Source: DATADW01 sp963733905
Lineage (GTDB): Bacteria > Actinomycetota > Acidimicrobiia > Spongiisociales > DATADW01
NCBI GenBank assembly: GCA_963733905.1
Contig: CAVTEU010000004.1
Location: 1-64,000, forward strand
Direction: 5' to 3'
DNA length: 64,000 bases
This document shows positions 55,581 through 64,000 of the stretch, one piece after another. The notes under the pieces are model-generated. The model was not told the DNA's origin and made no database searches. It saw nothing but the letters and a program-made list of their open reading frames with translations. The position numbers and the translations under genes were made by a program. Each line of letters begins with the position of its first letter. Positions within the stretch are counted from its first letter, which is position 1.

Positions 55581-56612
55581 CTAGCTATCCCCGTCGGTGT
55601 CGCCGAACATCAGGGTGACCCCGAGCACGGAGACGACCTCGGTGGACAACGTGCGGTGGAGCGCTCTCGCCGCCTCTTCCGCCGCAGCCAGGTCGGCGGG
55701 GTCGGCCTCTTCGAAGGAGTCGGGCAGTGCCGCGAGCAGTTCGGTGAGGTCTGAAATGCGGGTGAGGACCCGCTCGTCGGTGGCGGCGAAGCCTGCAGAC
55801 ACCAAAGGAGACAGCCCTCCCTCGCCGCCGCCCTCGTAGACGGCGCCAACACCCTCGATGATGGCCTCCGCCTCGCGTGCTCCAATGCCCGCCGCACCCT
55901 GGGCTTCCTCCGGTGCAGGGACGCCGTCGTTTGTGCTGCCGGTGGCGATCCCGAGTCGTCGGTCCGCCACCTCCTGAACGGCGAAGATGAGATCGTTGAC
56001 CACGTCATCGAGCTCGTCCTGCGATGACTGCTCGGACGGTCCGAGTGCCTCCGTCACCGCAACCGCAGCCTCCTCTACCAGGGTCGATGCAGATGCAGCC
56101 ATCTGGCACCGCCGCTCGGCTCCCTCGGACAGCGCCCCGGAGCCGGGACCGAACAACAGCCATTCGATGGCACGCAGCCCCCGCTGGTCGGCCCCTAGCT
56201 GCCCGATCGCCTCGACCGTCACCGGATCTTCGCTTGCGAGGTGTGCCTCGATGCCATCGATGTCCGGGGCGAAGGCAAAGCTCGCTTCGAGCCGCATCTC
56301 GTCGACCCGGGCGCTGTGGGCGGTGGTCCGCAGCCACGCCAGCCAGGCCTCCTCCCAAGCGGCCCTCGCCTCGGTGAGCGAATCATCGGACGGTTGCGAG
56401 CAGAGGGTGTTGGTTGCTTCGACCAGGTCGGCGGCGCTATCGGCCAATGCGCCATATGCCGGGATGATCACATCTTCGTTGATCTGGTCGAGGGCCGCTC
56501 GTCGGTCGGTCTCTCCTTCCGCGGTGGTGGGTGGTGCGCTCGAGACCGATCCGCCCGAAGCGCTACAGCCGGCGACGGCAAGAGCGACGAGGATCACTGC
56601 CGTCTTCCTCAC
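55581..56612 (-). CDS. Imelysin-family (M75-like) lipoprotein with altered metal motif
   Basis: 343 residues. Signal and lipobox (VILVALAVAGCSA) point to a surface lipoprotein. The imelysin-like fold is seen in AALDQINEDVIIPAYGALAD, WEEAWLAWLRTTAHSARVDE and RGLRAIEWLLFGPGSG. The usual GxHxxE motif reads GLRAIE, with Arg in place of His, so metal binding may be lost. Imelysins such as IrpA and EfeO act in iron uptake. GTG 56612 overlaps the di-haem gene stop by 4 bases (GTGA). Confidence 0.85.
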   Translation of the reverse strand: MRKTAVILVALAVAGCSASGGSVSSAPPTTAEGETDRRAALDQINEDVIIPAYGALADSAADLVEATNTLCSQPSDDSLTEARAAWEEAWLAWLRTTAHSARVDEMRLEASFAFAPDIDGIEAHLASEDPVTVEAIGQLGADQRGLRAIEWLLFGPGSGALSEGAERRCQMAASASTLVEEAAVAVTEALGPSEQSSQDELDDVVNDLIFAVQEVADRRLGIATGSTNDGVPAPEEAQGAAGIGAREAEAIIEGVGAVYEGGGEGGLSPLVSAGFAATDERVLTRISDLTELLAALPDSFEEADPADLAAAEEAARALHRTLSTEVVSVLGVTLMFGDTDGDS

Positions 56613-58006
56613 AGCGACTCCAGGAACGCCAAGAGAGCAGCCCGCTGCTCGGCGGTGAGGGACTCGAACCTGGAGCGGGCGCCCTCTGCCTCCCCACCGT
56701 GCCAGAGGATCGCCTCCTCCAGACTGCGCGCCCTCCCATCGTGGAGGAACCGGGTGTGACCCGACACGACCTCGGTCAGCCCGATCCCCCACAGCGGTGG
56801 GGTCCTCCATTCGGATCCGCTCGCCTCGAACTCGGGACGGCCGTCGGCCAGGCCGGCACCCATGTCATGGAGCAGTAGATCGGTGTAGGGGTGGATCACC
56901 TGCGATGCCAGCCCATCGATCTCGGAATCGCCGGTGTGGAGGGTTTCCCGATGACAGGCGGTGCACCCCACCGTGGCGAAGAGGGATTCTCCCTCCTCGA
57001 CCACTGGGTCGTCGGTGTCGCGCCGTGCCGGCACCGCAAGGGTCGAGGAGTAGAAGGTCACCCGTTCCAGCTTGTGGTCATCCAGTTCGGGATCGCCACC
57101 CGTAGGTGCTTGGACGCAGGCGCGCTCGATGGGAGTGCACGGCTGCTCGGGAAACAACGACGAGGTGATCCCGATATCGCCCTCGAAAGCGGAAGCCACC
57201 TGCTGCTCCAAAGTGGGGACATTCGCCTTCCAGCCGAACCGGCCGATGACGCTGTCGCCGGTGGCGATCTCCCACACTCTGTTGGGACGACCCGAGACCC
57301 CATCGCCGTCGGCGTCACCCGGGTCGGCCGCAGCCAGGATCTCCTCTTCGGGCACCGCTTCGAGCAATCCGCTGCCGTGGATCGGTGGTGCCACCCGCGG
57401 CGAGAACATCGATGCGGTCACCGGACCGTAGGCGGGTTCGGCGATTTGATGGGTCGGTTCGGAGAGGGTGACGGTGGCGCCGTCCGGGTAGGTGTGGTCG
57501 ACCAGCTTCTCGAGGATCTGGATCATCCCCTCGGGGAGGACACCGTTGATGGCACGGTCCTGCAGCTGGCCGCCGTACGCCGGGTCGGGACGTGGCTCCC
57601 CGTGCGGGCCGACGCCAGGGACCGAGAGCCGGAGCAACATTCCTCTCTCCGGGTCCTCGTCATTCTCGGGCGGCTGGCCACGCCCATCGTGGAAGTGGCA
57701 CGACGAGCAGGATTGAGCATTGAACAGGGGGCCGAGCCCGTCGCGCCCATCGGTCGATGCGGGCGCCGTGACCCAGTTGTCGTTGAAGAAGTTGTTGCCC
57801 ACGGCGAATGCCCGCCGCTCCAGCGAGGTCAGCGAAGGGATGGCGAGACCGAACGCATTCGAGGAGACATCGAAAACGGTTGCGTCGCCACCGGAGCGCG
57901 CTTCTGCCGGGATGGTGGTGGTCGACGACGGGTTTGTGCCCGCCGTCTGACCGGTGGTGCAAGCAGCCAGCAACGCCAGCACGCAGAGCTGCGCCCGGCG
58001 CCGCAA
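56609..58006 (-). CDS. Di-haem oxidoreductase, DUF1111/thiol-oxidoreductase-like lipoprotein
   Basis: 465 residues. A lipoprotein signal (CVLALLAACTT) is followed by two c-type haem sites, SCSSCHFHDGRGQPPE and GCTACHRETLHTG. Other family marks are FNAQSCSSCH, GFGWKA-like RFGWKANVPTLEQQVA, and a C-terminal TPPLWGIGLTEVVSGHTRFL with HDGRARSLEEAILWHGGEA. It probably moves electrons at the outside of the membrane, as in the imelysin-DUF1111-imelysin clusters of other bacteria. TTG 58006 starts 3 bases after the upstream imelysin stop. Confidence 0.9.
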   Translation of the reverse strand: MRRRAQLCVLALLAACTTGQTAGTNPSSTTTIPAEARSGGDATVFDVSSNAFGLAIPSLTSLERRAFAVGNNFFNDNWVTAPASTDGRDGLGPLFNAQSCSSCHFHDGRGQPPENDEDPERGMLLRLSVPGVGPHGEPRPDPAYGGQLQDRAINGVLPEGMIQILEKLVDHTYPDGATVTLSEPTHQIAEPAYGPVTASMFSPRVAPPIHGSGLLEAVPEEEILAAADPGDADGDGVSGRPNRVWEIATGDSVIGRFGWKANVPTLEQQVASAFEGDIGITSSLFPEQPCTPIERACVQAPTGGDPELDDHKLERVTFYSSTLAVPARRDTDDPVVEEGESLFATVGCTACHRETLHTGDSEIDGLASQVIHPYTDLLLHDMGAGLADGRPEFEASGSEWRTPPLWGIGLTEVVSGHTRFLHDGRARSLEEAILWHGGEAEGARSRFESLTAEQRAALLAFLESL

Positions 58007-58009
58007 CGC

Positions 58010-59143
58010 TCAGATCCCCAGGTTGATGGTGACCCCAAGAGCCTGCGCGGCACGGGCGATGCTCTCGCCCTGCGCCTCGAGAGACTCGATCGCAGCGAGC
58101 AACGCCTCTCTCGCCGGGTCACCCTCCGGTGCCTGGATCATCTGGTCGAATGTCATTGGAAAGTCCTCGGCCAGCGAGACGCTGTTGTCGAGCTGCTCGC
58201 GGAGCGTGGTGTCGAGGTCGGGGTCGGACTCGGCGACCAGGTCCGACAAGGACGGCCCATCGACGCCTTCCATCTCCGCCAGGTACACCATCCTGACGCC
58301 GCGGGCGTTCCCCAACACGTCGGCGTTCGTGTTGTCGGAGAAGCAGGAATGCTCATCCTCTTGATCCCTGGTCTCGTATGCGACCGCCATCCGCTCGCCG
58401 GCAAGCTCGCCGGCGGAGAGGGCGCCGATCCCGCGCAGCATCTTCTGTAGTGCTGCCTGGGGATCATCGAGGAATTCGGAGCGATAGCCGTCGCTGGACT
58501 CCGGATCCCACGCGTCGCGCACCGCGGTGAGATCGGTGACCAGCTGCTCGGTGGCAAGCCGCAGGTACTCGGCACGACGCTCGGAGTTTTCGGCCTCGAC
58601 ATAGTCGGTGACCGTTCTTGCTCCCGGTCCGTCGGCGCTCAGATCCTGGCCCCAGAGGAGGAACTCGATGGCGTGCCATCCGGTGGAGATGTTGGTCTCG
58701 CCACCCTCCTCGTTGGCAGACACCAGGAGGTCGAGAGTGATCTCGGGGAACTCGTCGACCATGTTGATGATCCCTGCGTCGGCGTCGCCCTCCACGTAGT
58801 CGACATAGGCCTCATCCATCGGCCATGCGTTGATTTGCCCTTCGGGGCCGGTCTCGGGGTTGTCGATGGGCCCGTCGTAGAAGCGAAAGGCCTCGGTGGG
58901 GCTGTAGTCGTCGCGGGCCTCCAGCCAAGCCTGTTGTGCCGCCGCCAAGTTGTCTTCGGTGGGGTCGGCCAGGAAGGTGTCGATGGCCGATTGCATCTCG
59001 GTAGCCGACGCCACCGAGGCGTCGTAAGCGGCGTATACGAGATCGGCGTATGTCTCGGCTACAGCTTCGGGGGTGGCCTCTTCCGAGCCTCCACAAGCGG
59101 CCAGCATGGCCAGCAGCACTACCGCGATCATCCCTTTGCGCAT
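58010..59143 (-). CDS. Imelysin-family (IrpA-like) lipoprotein
   Basis: 377 residues. The lipobox is VLLAMLAACGG. The imelysin domain has the intact GxHxxE motif (STGWHAIEFLLWGQDLSADG), plus YADLVYAAYDASVASA, FRFYDGPIDNPETGPEG and GVRMVYLAEMEGVDGPSL. It is likely an iron-binding or iron-regulated surface protein, not a proven peptidase. It is the first gene of the leftward operon and starts 23 bases from a candidate iron box. Confidence 0.9.
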   Translation of the reverse strand: MRKGMIAVVLLAMLAACGGSEEATPEAVAETYADLVYAAYDASVASATEMQSAIDTFLADPTEDNLAAAQQAWLEARDDYSPTEAFRFYDGPIDNPETGPEGQINAWPMDEAYVDYVEGDADAGIINMVDEFPEITLDLLVSANEEGGETNISTGWHAIEFLLWGQDLSADGPGARTVTDYVEAENSERRAEYLRLATEQLVTDLTAVRDAWDPESSDGYRSEFLDDPQAALQKMLRGIGALSAGELAGERMAVAYETRDQEDEHSCFSDNTNADVLGNARGVRMVYLAEMEGVDGPSLSDLVAESDPDLDTTLREQLDNSVSLAEDFPMTFDQMIQAPEGDPAREALLAAIESLEAQGESIARAAQALGVTINLGI

Positions 59144-59166
59144 CCCAGCCCTCCGTTTGGGTGTTC

Positions 59167-59185
59167 CGCTGTAAGGCGAACCTAA
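59167..59185. promoter_or_regulatory. Candidate IdeR/DtxR iron box
   Basis: On the minus strand TTAGGTTCGCCTTACAGCG. Compared by eye with the DtxR/IdeR consensus TTAGGTTAGSCTAACCTAA it matches 13 of 19 positions, including the whole first half-site. It lies in the 59-base divergent gap between the imelysin operon (start 59143) and the HTTM-MhuD operon (start 59203), so one iron-loaded repressor could silence both. Confidence 0.55.
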
Positions 59186-59202
59186 TATCCACTATCGCCG
59201 TC

Positions 59203-60561
59203 GTGCAAAACCCCAAAATCCGTGTCCTGGAGTGGCACCGCGCCCTCGGCCGGCCGGTCGATGGTGCATCGCTGGCGGTGTGTCGGATCGCCGTCGGGCT
59301 GGTGGGAGCGGTGTCGATCGGGCGCCTGTTCGCCAACGGATGGATCGAGGCGCTCTACGTGGCTCCCCAGCACCATCTGCGTTTTCCCGGGCTGGCGTGG
59401 GTTCCGGTGCCGCCTCCATGGGGCATCAGGACGCTGGCCGTGGTGGCCGGCCTCGCCGCCCTCGCCACCGCCCTCGGTTGGCGTCATCGTGCCGCCGCCG
59501 CGCTGTTCGCCCTCGCTTTCACCTGGCTCGAGTTCGTCGAGGCCACCACTTTTCTCAACCACTACTGGTTGGTCTCGTTGATGGCGGCGCTGATGGTGGT
59601 GGTGCCCGCCAACCGTGCCTGGTCGCTCGACGCGAGGGCGGGGAGAGCAGGCGGACCGGTCCCAGTTGGCGCGGTTTGGGCCATCAGGCTCCAACTGGCA
59701 GCGGTCTACTTCTTCGCCGGTGTGGCCAAACTGCATCCAGACTGGCTCTTCGACGGCGACCCTTTGCGGCTCTGGCTCCCCGGGCGCGGGGAAGTCCCGT
59801 TGATCGGCCCACTGCTGGCCGCCCCAGGTGCCGCGCTGGCATTGAGCTGGGCGGGAGCGCTGTTCGACCTGACCATCGTCGGCTTTCTCCTGATGAGAAG
59901 GACCCGCCTCTGGGCATGGTTGGCGGTCGTGGTCTTCCACGTGGCCACCTGGGCGCTGTTCCCCCAGATCGGGGTGTTCCCCTGGGTGATGATCGCCCTC
60001 ACCACGATCTTCTTCGCACCCGACTGGCCGCGACGGTTGGTGGCGCGCACCGTGACGAAGCCGACTCCGGCCGTGCCAGAGAGGGCCGGCTGGCCGGCGT
60101 TCGCCACCGCGGCGCTTGTGATCTGGGTAACGGTGCAGGTGCTTCTACCGATCCGACATCTCGCCTACCCCGGGGACGCCCGATGGACCGGGGAGGGGTT
60201 CCGGTTTGCATGGAACGTCCTTGCGGTGGAGAAAGTCGGATGGGTCAGCTTCCATATCACCGACTCGAAAGGCCGCACCTGGGTCGATGATGGGTCCGGG
60301 ATGTACACCGAATCGCAACTCAGGGTGGCCGCAGCGGAGCCGGACATGATCGCCCAGATGGCGCGGGCGCTTGCCGATGAGGAAGGCGCCGGCGCCGAGG
60401 TGCGGGTCGATGCCTTCGTATCGATCAACGGCGGCGAGGCGGAGAGGATGATCGACCCCAACATCGACCTGGCCTCACTCCACCCGGGGACCCGGCCCAT
60501 CGATTTCGTGTTGGCACAACGGCGCGGCGGGATCACTGCCGCGGAAAGGAGCGACCCATGA
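59203..60561 (+). CDS. HTTM-domain membrane protein (vitamin K-dependent gamma-carboxylase-like)
   Basis: 452 residues. The first 290 or so form a polytopic HTTM domain: VCRIAVGLVGAVSIGRLF, LNHYWLVSLMAALMVVVPA, IRLQLAAVYFFAGVAKLHPD and FPQIGVFPWVMIALTTIFFA. A soluble C-terminal part follows (ARWTGEGFRFAWNVLAVEK, SFHITDSKGRTWVDD, MARALADEEG), as in bacterial gamma-carboxylase homologues. GTG 59203 is the likely start. It overlaps the MhuD-like gene by ATGA. The reaction is not established in bacteria; Glu carboxylation of a neighbour protein is one hypothesis. Confidence 0.85.
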   Translation: MQNPKIRVLEWHRALGRPVDGASLAVCRIAVGLVGAVSIGRLFANGWIEALYVAPQHHLRFPGLAWVPVPPPWGIRTLAVVAGLAALATALGWRHRAAAALFALAFTWLEFVEATTFLNHYWLVSLMAALMVVVPANRAWSLDARAGRAGGPVPVGAVWAIRLQLAAVYFFAGVAKLHPDWLFDGDPLRLWLPGRGEVPLIGPLLAAPGAALALSWAGALFDLTIVGFLLMRRTRLWAWLAVVVFHVATWALFPQIGVFPWVMIALTTIFFAPDWPRRLVARTVTKPTPAVPERAGWPAFATAALVIWVTVQVLLPIRHLAYPGDARWTGEGFRFAWNVLAVEKVGWVSFHITDSKGRTWVDDGSGMYTESQLRVAAAEPDMIAQMARALADEEGAGAEVRVDAFVSINGGEAERMIDPNIDLASLHPGTRPIDFVLAQRRGGITAAERSDP

Positions 60562-60974
60562 GCGTGGTGCGGATCAATGTGATCGAGATGCCCGAGGGAA
60601 GGGGCGAGGAGTTGGAGAGGCGCTTCGCCAATCGGGCAGGTGCGGTCGACCAGGCTCCGGGCTTCCTCGGTTTCGAGCTGCTCCGACCCACCGACGGGGG
60701 GACCAGCTACTTCGTCTACACGCGATGGGAATCCGAGGAGGCATTCGAGGCTTGGCGTTCCAGTGCGGCCTTCGGCAGCGGGCATGCTCAGCACACCGCG
60801 GAGGGACCGGTGGGCACCGGTTCCGATCTGCTCAGCTTCGAAGTCGTTACCGAGTCGAAGGGAGCTCAGCCGGACAAGCGAGGGGAGCACCGACTCGCCG
60901 TAGGCCTCGAGCGTGGCGTCGGCATCGTCGTGCATCAGGTAGAGGGCGAATTGGTCAACACCGAGACCGCGTAG
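60558..60974 (+). CDS. Haem-degrading monooxygenase, MhuD/IsdG-like
   Basis: The first 100 residues closely follow the mycobacterial MhuD pattern: MSVVRINVIEMPEGRGEELE, NRAGAVDQAPGFLGFELLRP, YFVYTRWESEEAFEAW. Asn7 and Trp66 fall at the MhuD catalytic positions, and His76 or His79 can be the haem ligand. It should open haem to release iron in the cytoplasm. The frame runs to 138 codons, but the domain ends near residue 98 (SFEVVTESKG); the rest is antisense to the LLM gene and may reflect a lost stop. Confidence 0.85.
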   Translation: MSVVRINVIEMPEGRGEELERRFANRAGAVDQAPGFLGFELLRPTDGGTSYFVYTRWESEEAFEAWRSSAAFGSGHAQHTAEGPVGTGSDLLSFEVVTESKGAQPDKRGEHRLAVGLERGVGIVVHQVEGELVNTETA

Positions 60975-61874
60975 CTCCTCGAGCCGCTCGACGTGGCGGC
61001 TGACCGGGCCGAGTATGCAGAAGCGGTCGACGATGTCATCGGGGACGAAGTCGGTGCTCGGGTTGCCCGCCCGTCCGTGGTGGCTGTAGTCATACTCCTG
61101 GCGTTCCTTGATGTACGAGGAGAGCACCGCCGGAACCTTGCTTTCATCGGTCCCGTATCTGTTGACCAGATCGACGACGTGGTTGCCCACCATCCCGCCA
61201 AACCAACGCAGTTGTTCTCGCTGGTGCTCGACGTCGTCCCCGATGTACGCCGGTGCGGCCACGCATATGGTCACCGCCGACGGGTCCCGCCCGGCGGCCG
61301 CCGCCGCCTGGCGAACGGCACCCGCGGTCCACTCCAAGAGCTGTGGGTCGGCGAGTTGGAGGATGAACCCGTCCGCCTCACGCCCGACCAACTCGAGAGC
61401 CTTGGGCCCGTAGCCCGCCACCCAGATCGGTAGGTCCCACCCACCATCGGGCAACCATGGGAGGCTCAAGTCCTTGTCGCGCACGGTCACTGTTTCCCCG
61501 GCGACTAGTCGCTTGATCACCCCCATCGACTCGGACATGGTGGCCAGCGTGGCGGGAGGGCGGCCGATGAAGCGGAGCGCCGAGTCGCCTCGACCCATCC
61601 CGCAGATAGTCCGCGGCCCGTACATCTCGTTGAGGGTGGCGAACAGGGAAGCCAGCACCGTCCAGTCCCGGGTGCCGGGATTGGTCACCATCGGCCCGAC
61701 AACCATCCGCTCGGTGGCGGCGAGCATCGCCGAGTAGATGACGAAGGGCTCCTCCCAGAGAACATGCGAGTCGAATGTCCACCCGTGGGTGAAACCGAGC
61801 GACTCGGCCTTGGCGGCCATTTCGATCACCCGGCTCGCCGGTGGGTTGGTCTGGAGGACAACCCCAAAGTCCAT
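60866..61874 (-). CDS. LLM class F420-dependent oxidoreductase, TIGR03842-like
   Basis: About 335 residues. The start MDFGVVLQTNPPASRVIEMA and GFTHGWTFDSHVLWEEPFVI fit the TIGR03842 (CPS_4043) family of F420-dependent oxidoreductases. Later segments are TICGMGRGDSALRFIGRPPA and WVAGYGPKALELVGREADGF. ATG 61874 is chosen on the family N-terminus. As read the frame stays open to 60165 across the MhuD and HTTM genes; one indel near 60880 would end it at RLSG with a stop at 60866. Members often sit beside hydantoin or pyrimidine catabolism genes; none are seen here. Confidence 0.87.
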
Positions 61875-62023
61875 GACCCCAACCCTATGCCGCCGCACCT
61901 CGAGTCCGGCGACCATCGGGATTTCGACCGGGAACGATCTACCAGACCTTCCCGACACGGGAGGATGTCACCGCAGCCCGGTCACCCGTTTGGCTCGGCT
62001 CCCGACTCCGATCCCCTGGGGCG

Positions 62024-62209
62024 TTATGCCACTTGGGCGGCGACCAATCCGGCGTCGACCTGCTCCAGCGGCATGAAGAACCAGTGGCCCGCCTCGCAGT
62101 CGATCGTCCCGTGGACAACGGGCCCATGTGTCGACGGAAGAGCCCTCATCTCGCCGAGCGAGGCCGGGGCGCCACACCCCGGCTCGGGGCATTCGACTCT
62201 CTTGCTCAT
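62024..62209 (-). CDS. Small zinc-ribbon-like protein
   Basis: 61 residues (MSKRVECPEPGCGAPASLGE to EQVDAGLVAAQVA). Cysteines in CPEPGC and the later DCEAGHW could bind one zinc. The end is a hydrophobic, acidic tail. ATG 62209 follows GAGGGTCGAG. The family is unknown to me, though short actinobacterial proteins of this style are common. It diverges from the BTAD regulator across 212 bases in which no other gene is seen. Confidence 0.6.
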   Translation of the reverse strand: MSKRVECPEPGCGAPASLGEMRALPSTHGPVVHGTIDCEAGHWFFMPLEQVDAGLVAAQVA

Positions 62210-62421
62210 TCTCGACCCTCTCAAGTCTGTCTGGTCCCGCTCCTCTCGGCGGGCTTCTACACGTATGTACTCAGGGGGCGTGTCGAGATCGTGTCTGCAC
62301 CGTGTCTGGACACGGTCTGTTCGCCACACCGGCGCACCGGGGACTCCGACCTACCCACGACTAACCTCGTTTCCGGCTCTCGACGAGCCTGGTCGATCCC
62401 CTCACCAGTCGAACCGCAGCC

Positions 62422-64000
62422 ATGGTCGAGCAGTTGAGGATCCGGGCACTCGGTCCGCCCGACATCACCGTGGGTGACCGCATCGTGACGGACCTGATCC
62501 CCGCCAAGGGGAGGGCCCTGCTGATTCGCCTCGCCCTTGGCCAGGGTCCGAAGGGAAGGTCCGAACTGGCAGGGCTGTTGTGGAGCGACTTCGACGAGAC
62601 GGCAGCACGGGGAAATCTGCGCCTCACCTTGAGCCGGTTGCGCAAGATGGTCCCCGATCATCTCGAGGTGAGCCCGCGGGGTGGTCGGGCTCGTTGCCGG
62701 CTCGGTGTCCACCGACGTTGGGCAGCTCGAAGAGCTAGCTAGCAGCGGCGAGGTTGACCATCTAGACCCCCGGCTCCCGATCTACGAAGGCGATTTCCTC
62801 GGCGACTTCTCGGTTACGGGCGCCGAGTTGTTCGACGAATGGGCATCGCGCAAGCGAGAGGAGTTACGGGCCACTGCCCTCGGTTTGCTGGACAGGATCG
62901 TGGCCGCGGCGCGGGCGGCCACCGACACAGGTCGCGGCATCGTCGCCGCCCGCAGGATCCTCGAACTCGAGCCTTGGCACGAAGAGGCCCACCGCGCCCT
63001 GATGTGGTTCTTCGCTGCCGCCGACCAGCGCAGCGCGGCGTTGGCTCAATTCGAGACGTGCCGTCACGTACTGGCCGAGGAGCTCGGAGTGGAACCCGAC
63101 GCGAACCACCTTGGCCCTGGCCGAAGACATCCAGCGGCGTGGCGGCTTTGGCTCGGCGCCCGAGCAGGCTCCGGAGCGCCCCGCCAGCTCGCTCGTGGGG
63201 CGTGACAAGGAGATTGCCAAGCTCCATCGTCTGCTCGACGATCCATCGTGCCGGATGGTGACGATCGTCGGACCGGGGGGAATCGGAAAGACCGTGCTGG
63301 CGCGGGAAGCTGGCGAGCATGAGGGCGTCCCGCCATCGCAGCGGTGCGGTAACGGTTTCCCTGGTCGGGACTCGAGCGGCCCATGGCGAGAACGCCTCGC
63401 CTCTCGTGATCGCCGGGCTGGCGTCGGCGTTGGGAGTTTCCCTCAGATCGGAGCGGGACCCCCAGGAATTGCTCGCCGAACGACTTGCGTCCGAGGACAT
63501 GTTGCTGCTCCTCGACAACTTCGAGCAGGTGGTGAGCGCGGCACCGGTCCTGGGGTCGCTGCTCGCCGCCGCCCCGGGCGTCCAGATGCTGGTCACCTCG
63601 CGTCGGCGTGTCGGTGCCGGCCCAGAGTGGGTCTTCGAGCTCGGAGGGCTTGCCTGTCCGCCGCCAGAGGAGGTTGCCGACCTGGACAGGTACGACGCGG
63701 TCAAGCTCTTCGAAGCAAGGGCGCAGCGCCTCGGCGGGGCCACCTCAGCCGACCAGGCGACAGTGGGGAGAATCACCCGTCTCGTCGAGGGCGTGCCGCT
63801 CTCCATCGAGTTGGCGGCGAGGTGGGTCCGCGCCGCCACCCTCGAGCAGATCGAACAGGATCTCGCTCGGGACATCGACATGCTCGCCACCGCCGACCCC
63901 GACGTAGAGCCGCGACATCGCAGCGTCCGGTCGGTGTTCGAGTGGTCATGGTCGCTTCTCGATCCGAACCAGCAGGCGTTGCTGGCTCGGCTGTCGGTGC
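62422..64000 (+). CDS. BTAD/SARP-type regulator with ATPase domain, frameshifted, 3' partial
   Basis: A large regulator cut by the window end. An N-terminal winged helix of the SARP/OmpR type (LRIRALGPPDITVGDRIVTD, LWSDFDETAARGNLRLTLSR) is followed by a bacterial transcriptional activation domain (LPIYEGDFLGDFSVTGAELF, ARRILELEPWHEEAHRALMW). Then comes a P-loop NTPase (MVTIVGPGGIGKTVLARE, DMLLLLDNFEQVVSAAPVL, LVTSRRRVGAGPEWVFEL). Frame changes are needed near 62680, 63110 and 63310. It likely senses an unknown signal and controls a nearby operon beyond 64 kb. Confidence 0.85.

Noticed and set aside
60165..60865. Extension of the LLM oxidoreductase through the MhuD and HTTM genes
   Set aside because: The sequence after the family end has no barrel features and is antisense to two recognised genes; a lost stop by indel explains it.

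Overview
The window is a high-GC (roughly two-thirds G+C by eye), gene-dense stretch of a free-living, aerobic, actinobacterium-like chromosome. Pointers to that group are two F420-type luciferase-like oxidoreductases, a CGNR zinc-finger regulator, an Rv2578c-type radical SAM protein, a MhuD-like haem monooxygenase, a DUF3105 protein, a TreS-maltokinase fusion, a BTAD/SARP-type regulator and many GTG starts. An Acidimicrobiia-like lineage would fit, but that is inference from gene content. No rRNA, tRNA, CRISPR array, insertion sequence or prophage was seen. Many genes are split by single-base indels (about 25 to 30 over 64 kb, densest near both window ends), and two carry an in-frame stop codon. 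Most look like residual sequence errors in real genes, so several CDS below are joined across a frameshift.

Layout. 0-2.5 kb: end of a sugar ABC transporter (two permeases), a LysR regulator and a small Cys-containing ORF. 2.5-12 kb: a LigD-type primase-polymerase, an Fe-S/FAD oxidoreductase pair, an LLM oxidoreductase, an aldehyde dehydrogenase, an ATP-dependent DNA ligase, an Erm-like rRNA methyltransferase and an HMG-CoA-lyase-like enzyme. 12-26.6 kb: a myo-inositol catabolic locus. The leftward operon is iolG-iolE-CUT2 ABC transporter-iolC, then aldolase-iolB-ACT protein-LuxR/TPR regulator-methyltransferase. iolD and a LacI repressor run rightward, and two identical 14-bp palindromes sit before iolG and before the LacI gene. 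26.7-35.7 kb: mixed housekeeping genes (cysteine hydrolase, alpha/beta hydrolase, CobB-type sirtuin, radical SAM, UPF0016 transporter, UbiA prenyltransferase, DUF1992, a lone pilin-like protein, AceK, CGNR regulator). 35.8-44.8 kb: a GNAT/acyl-CoA-synthetase-type protein acetyltransferase, a Rieske oxygenase coupled to PPDK, a scar of a deleted hydroxyacid dehydrogenase, a CBS-BON protein, DUF3105 and a hydrolase. 44.9-54.9 kb: ABC-F ATPase, ArfB, and trehalose/alpha-glucan genes (GH13, otsA, otsB, treS-mak). 55.2-61 kb: an iron/haem locus in which imelysin, di-haem oxidoreductase and imelysin genes diverge from HTTM and MhuD-like genes across a candidate IdeR/DtxR box. 61-64 kb: an LLM oxidoreductase, a small zinc-ribbon protein and a truncated BTAD/ATPase regulator.

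The iol genes cover uptake, oxidation (IolG), dehydration (IolE), ring cleavage (IolD), isomerisation (IolB), phosphorylation (IolC) and probably aldol cleavage; no methylmalonate-semialdehyde dehydrogenase (iolA) is present. OtsA/OtsB make trehalose and TreS-Mak interconverts it with maltose and maltose-1-phosphate. The acetyltransferase and sirtuin could form a reversible lysine-acetylation pair. Two degenerate heptamer-repeat families mark several gene boundaries. The iron/haem locus is the strongest candidate for a little-described system.
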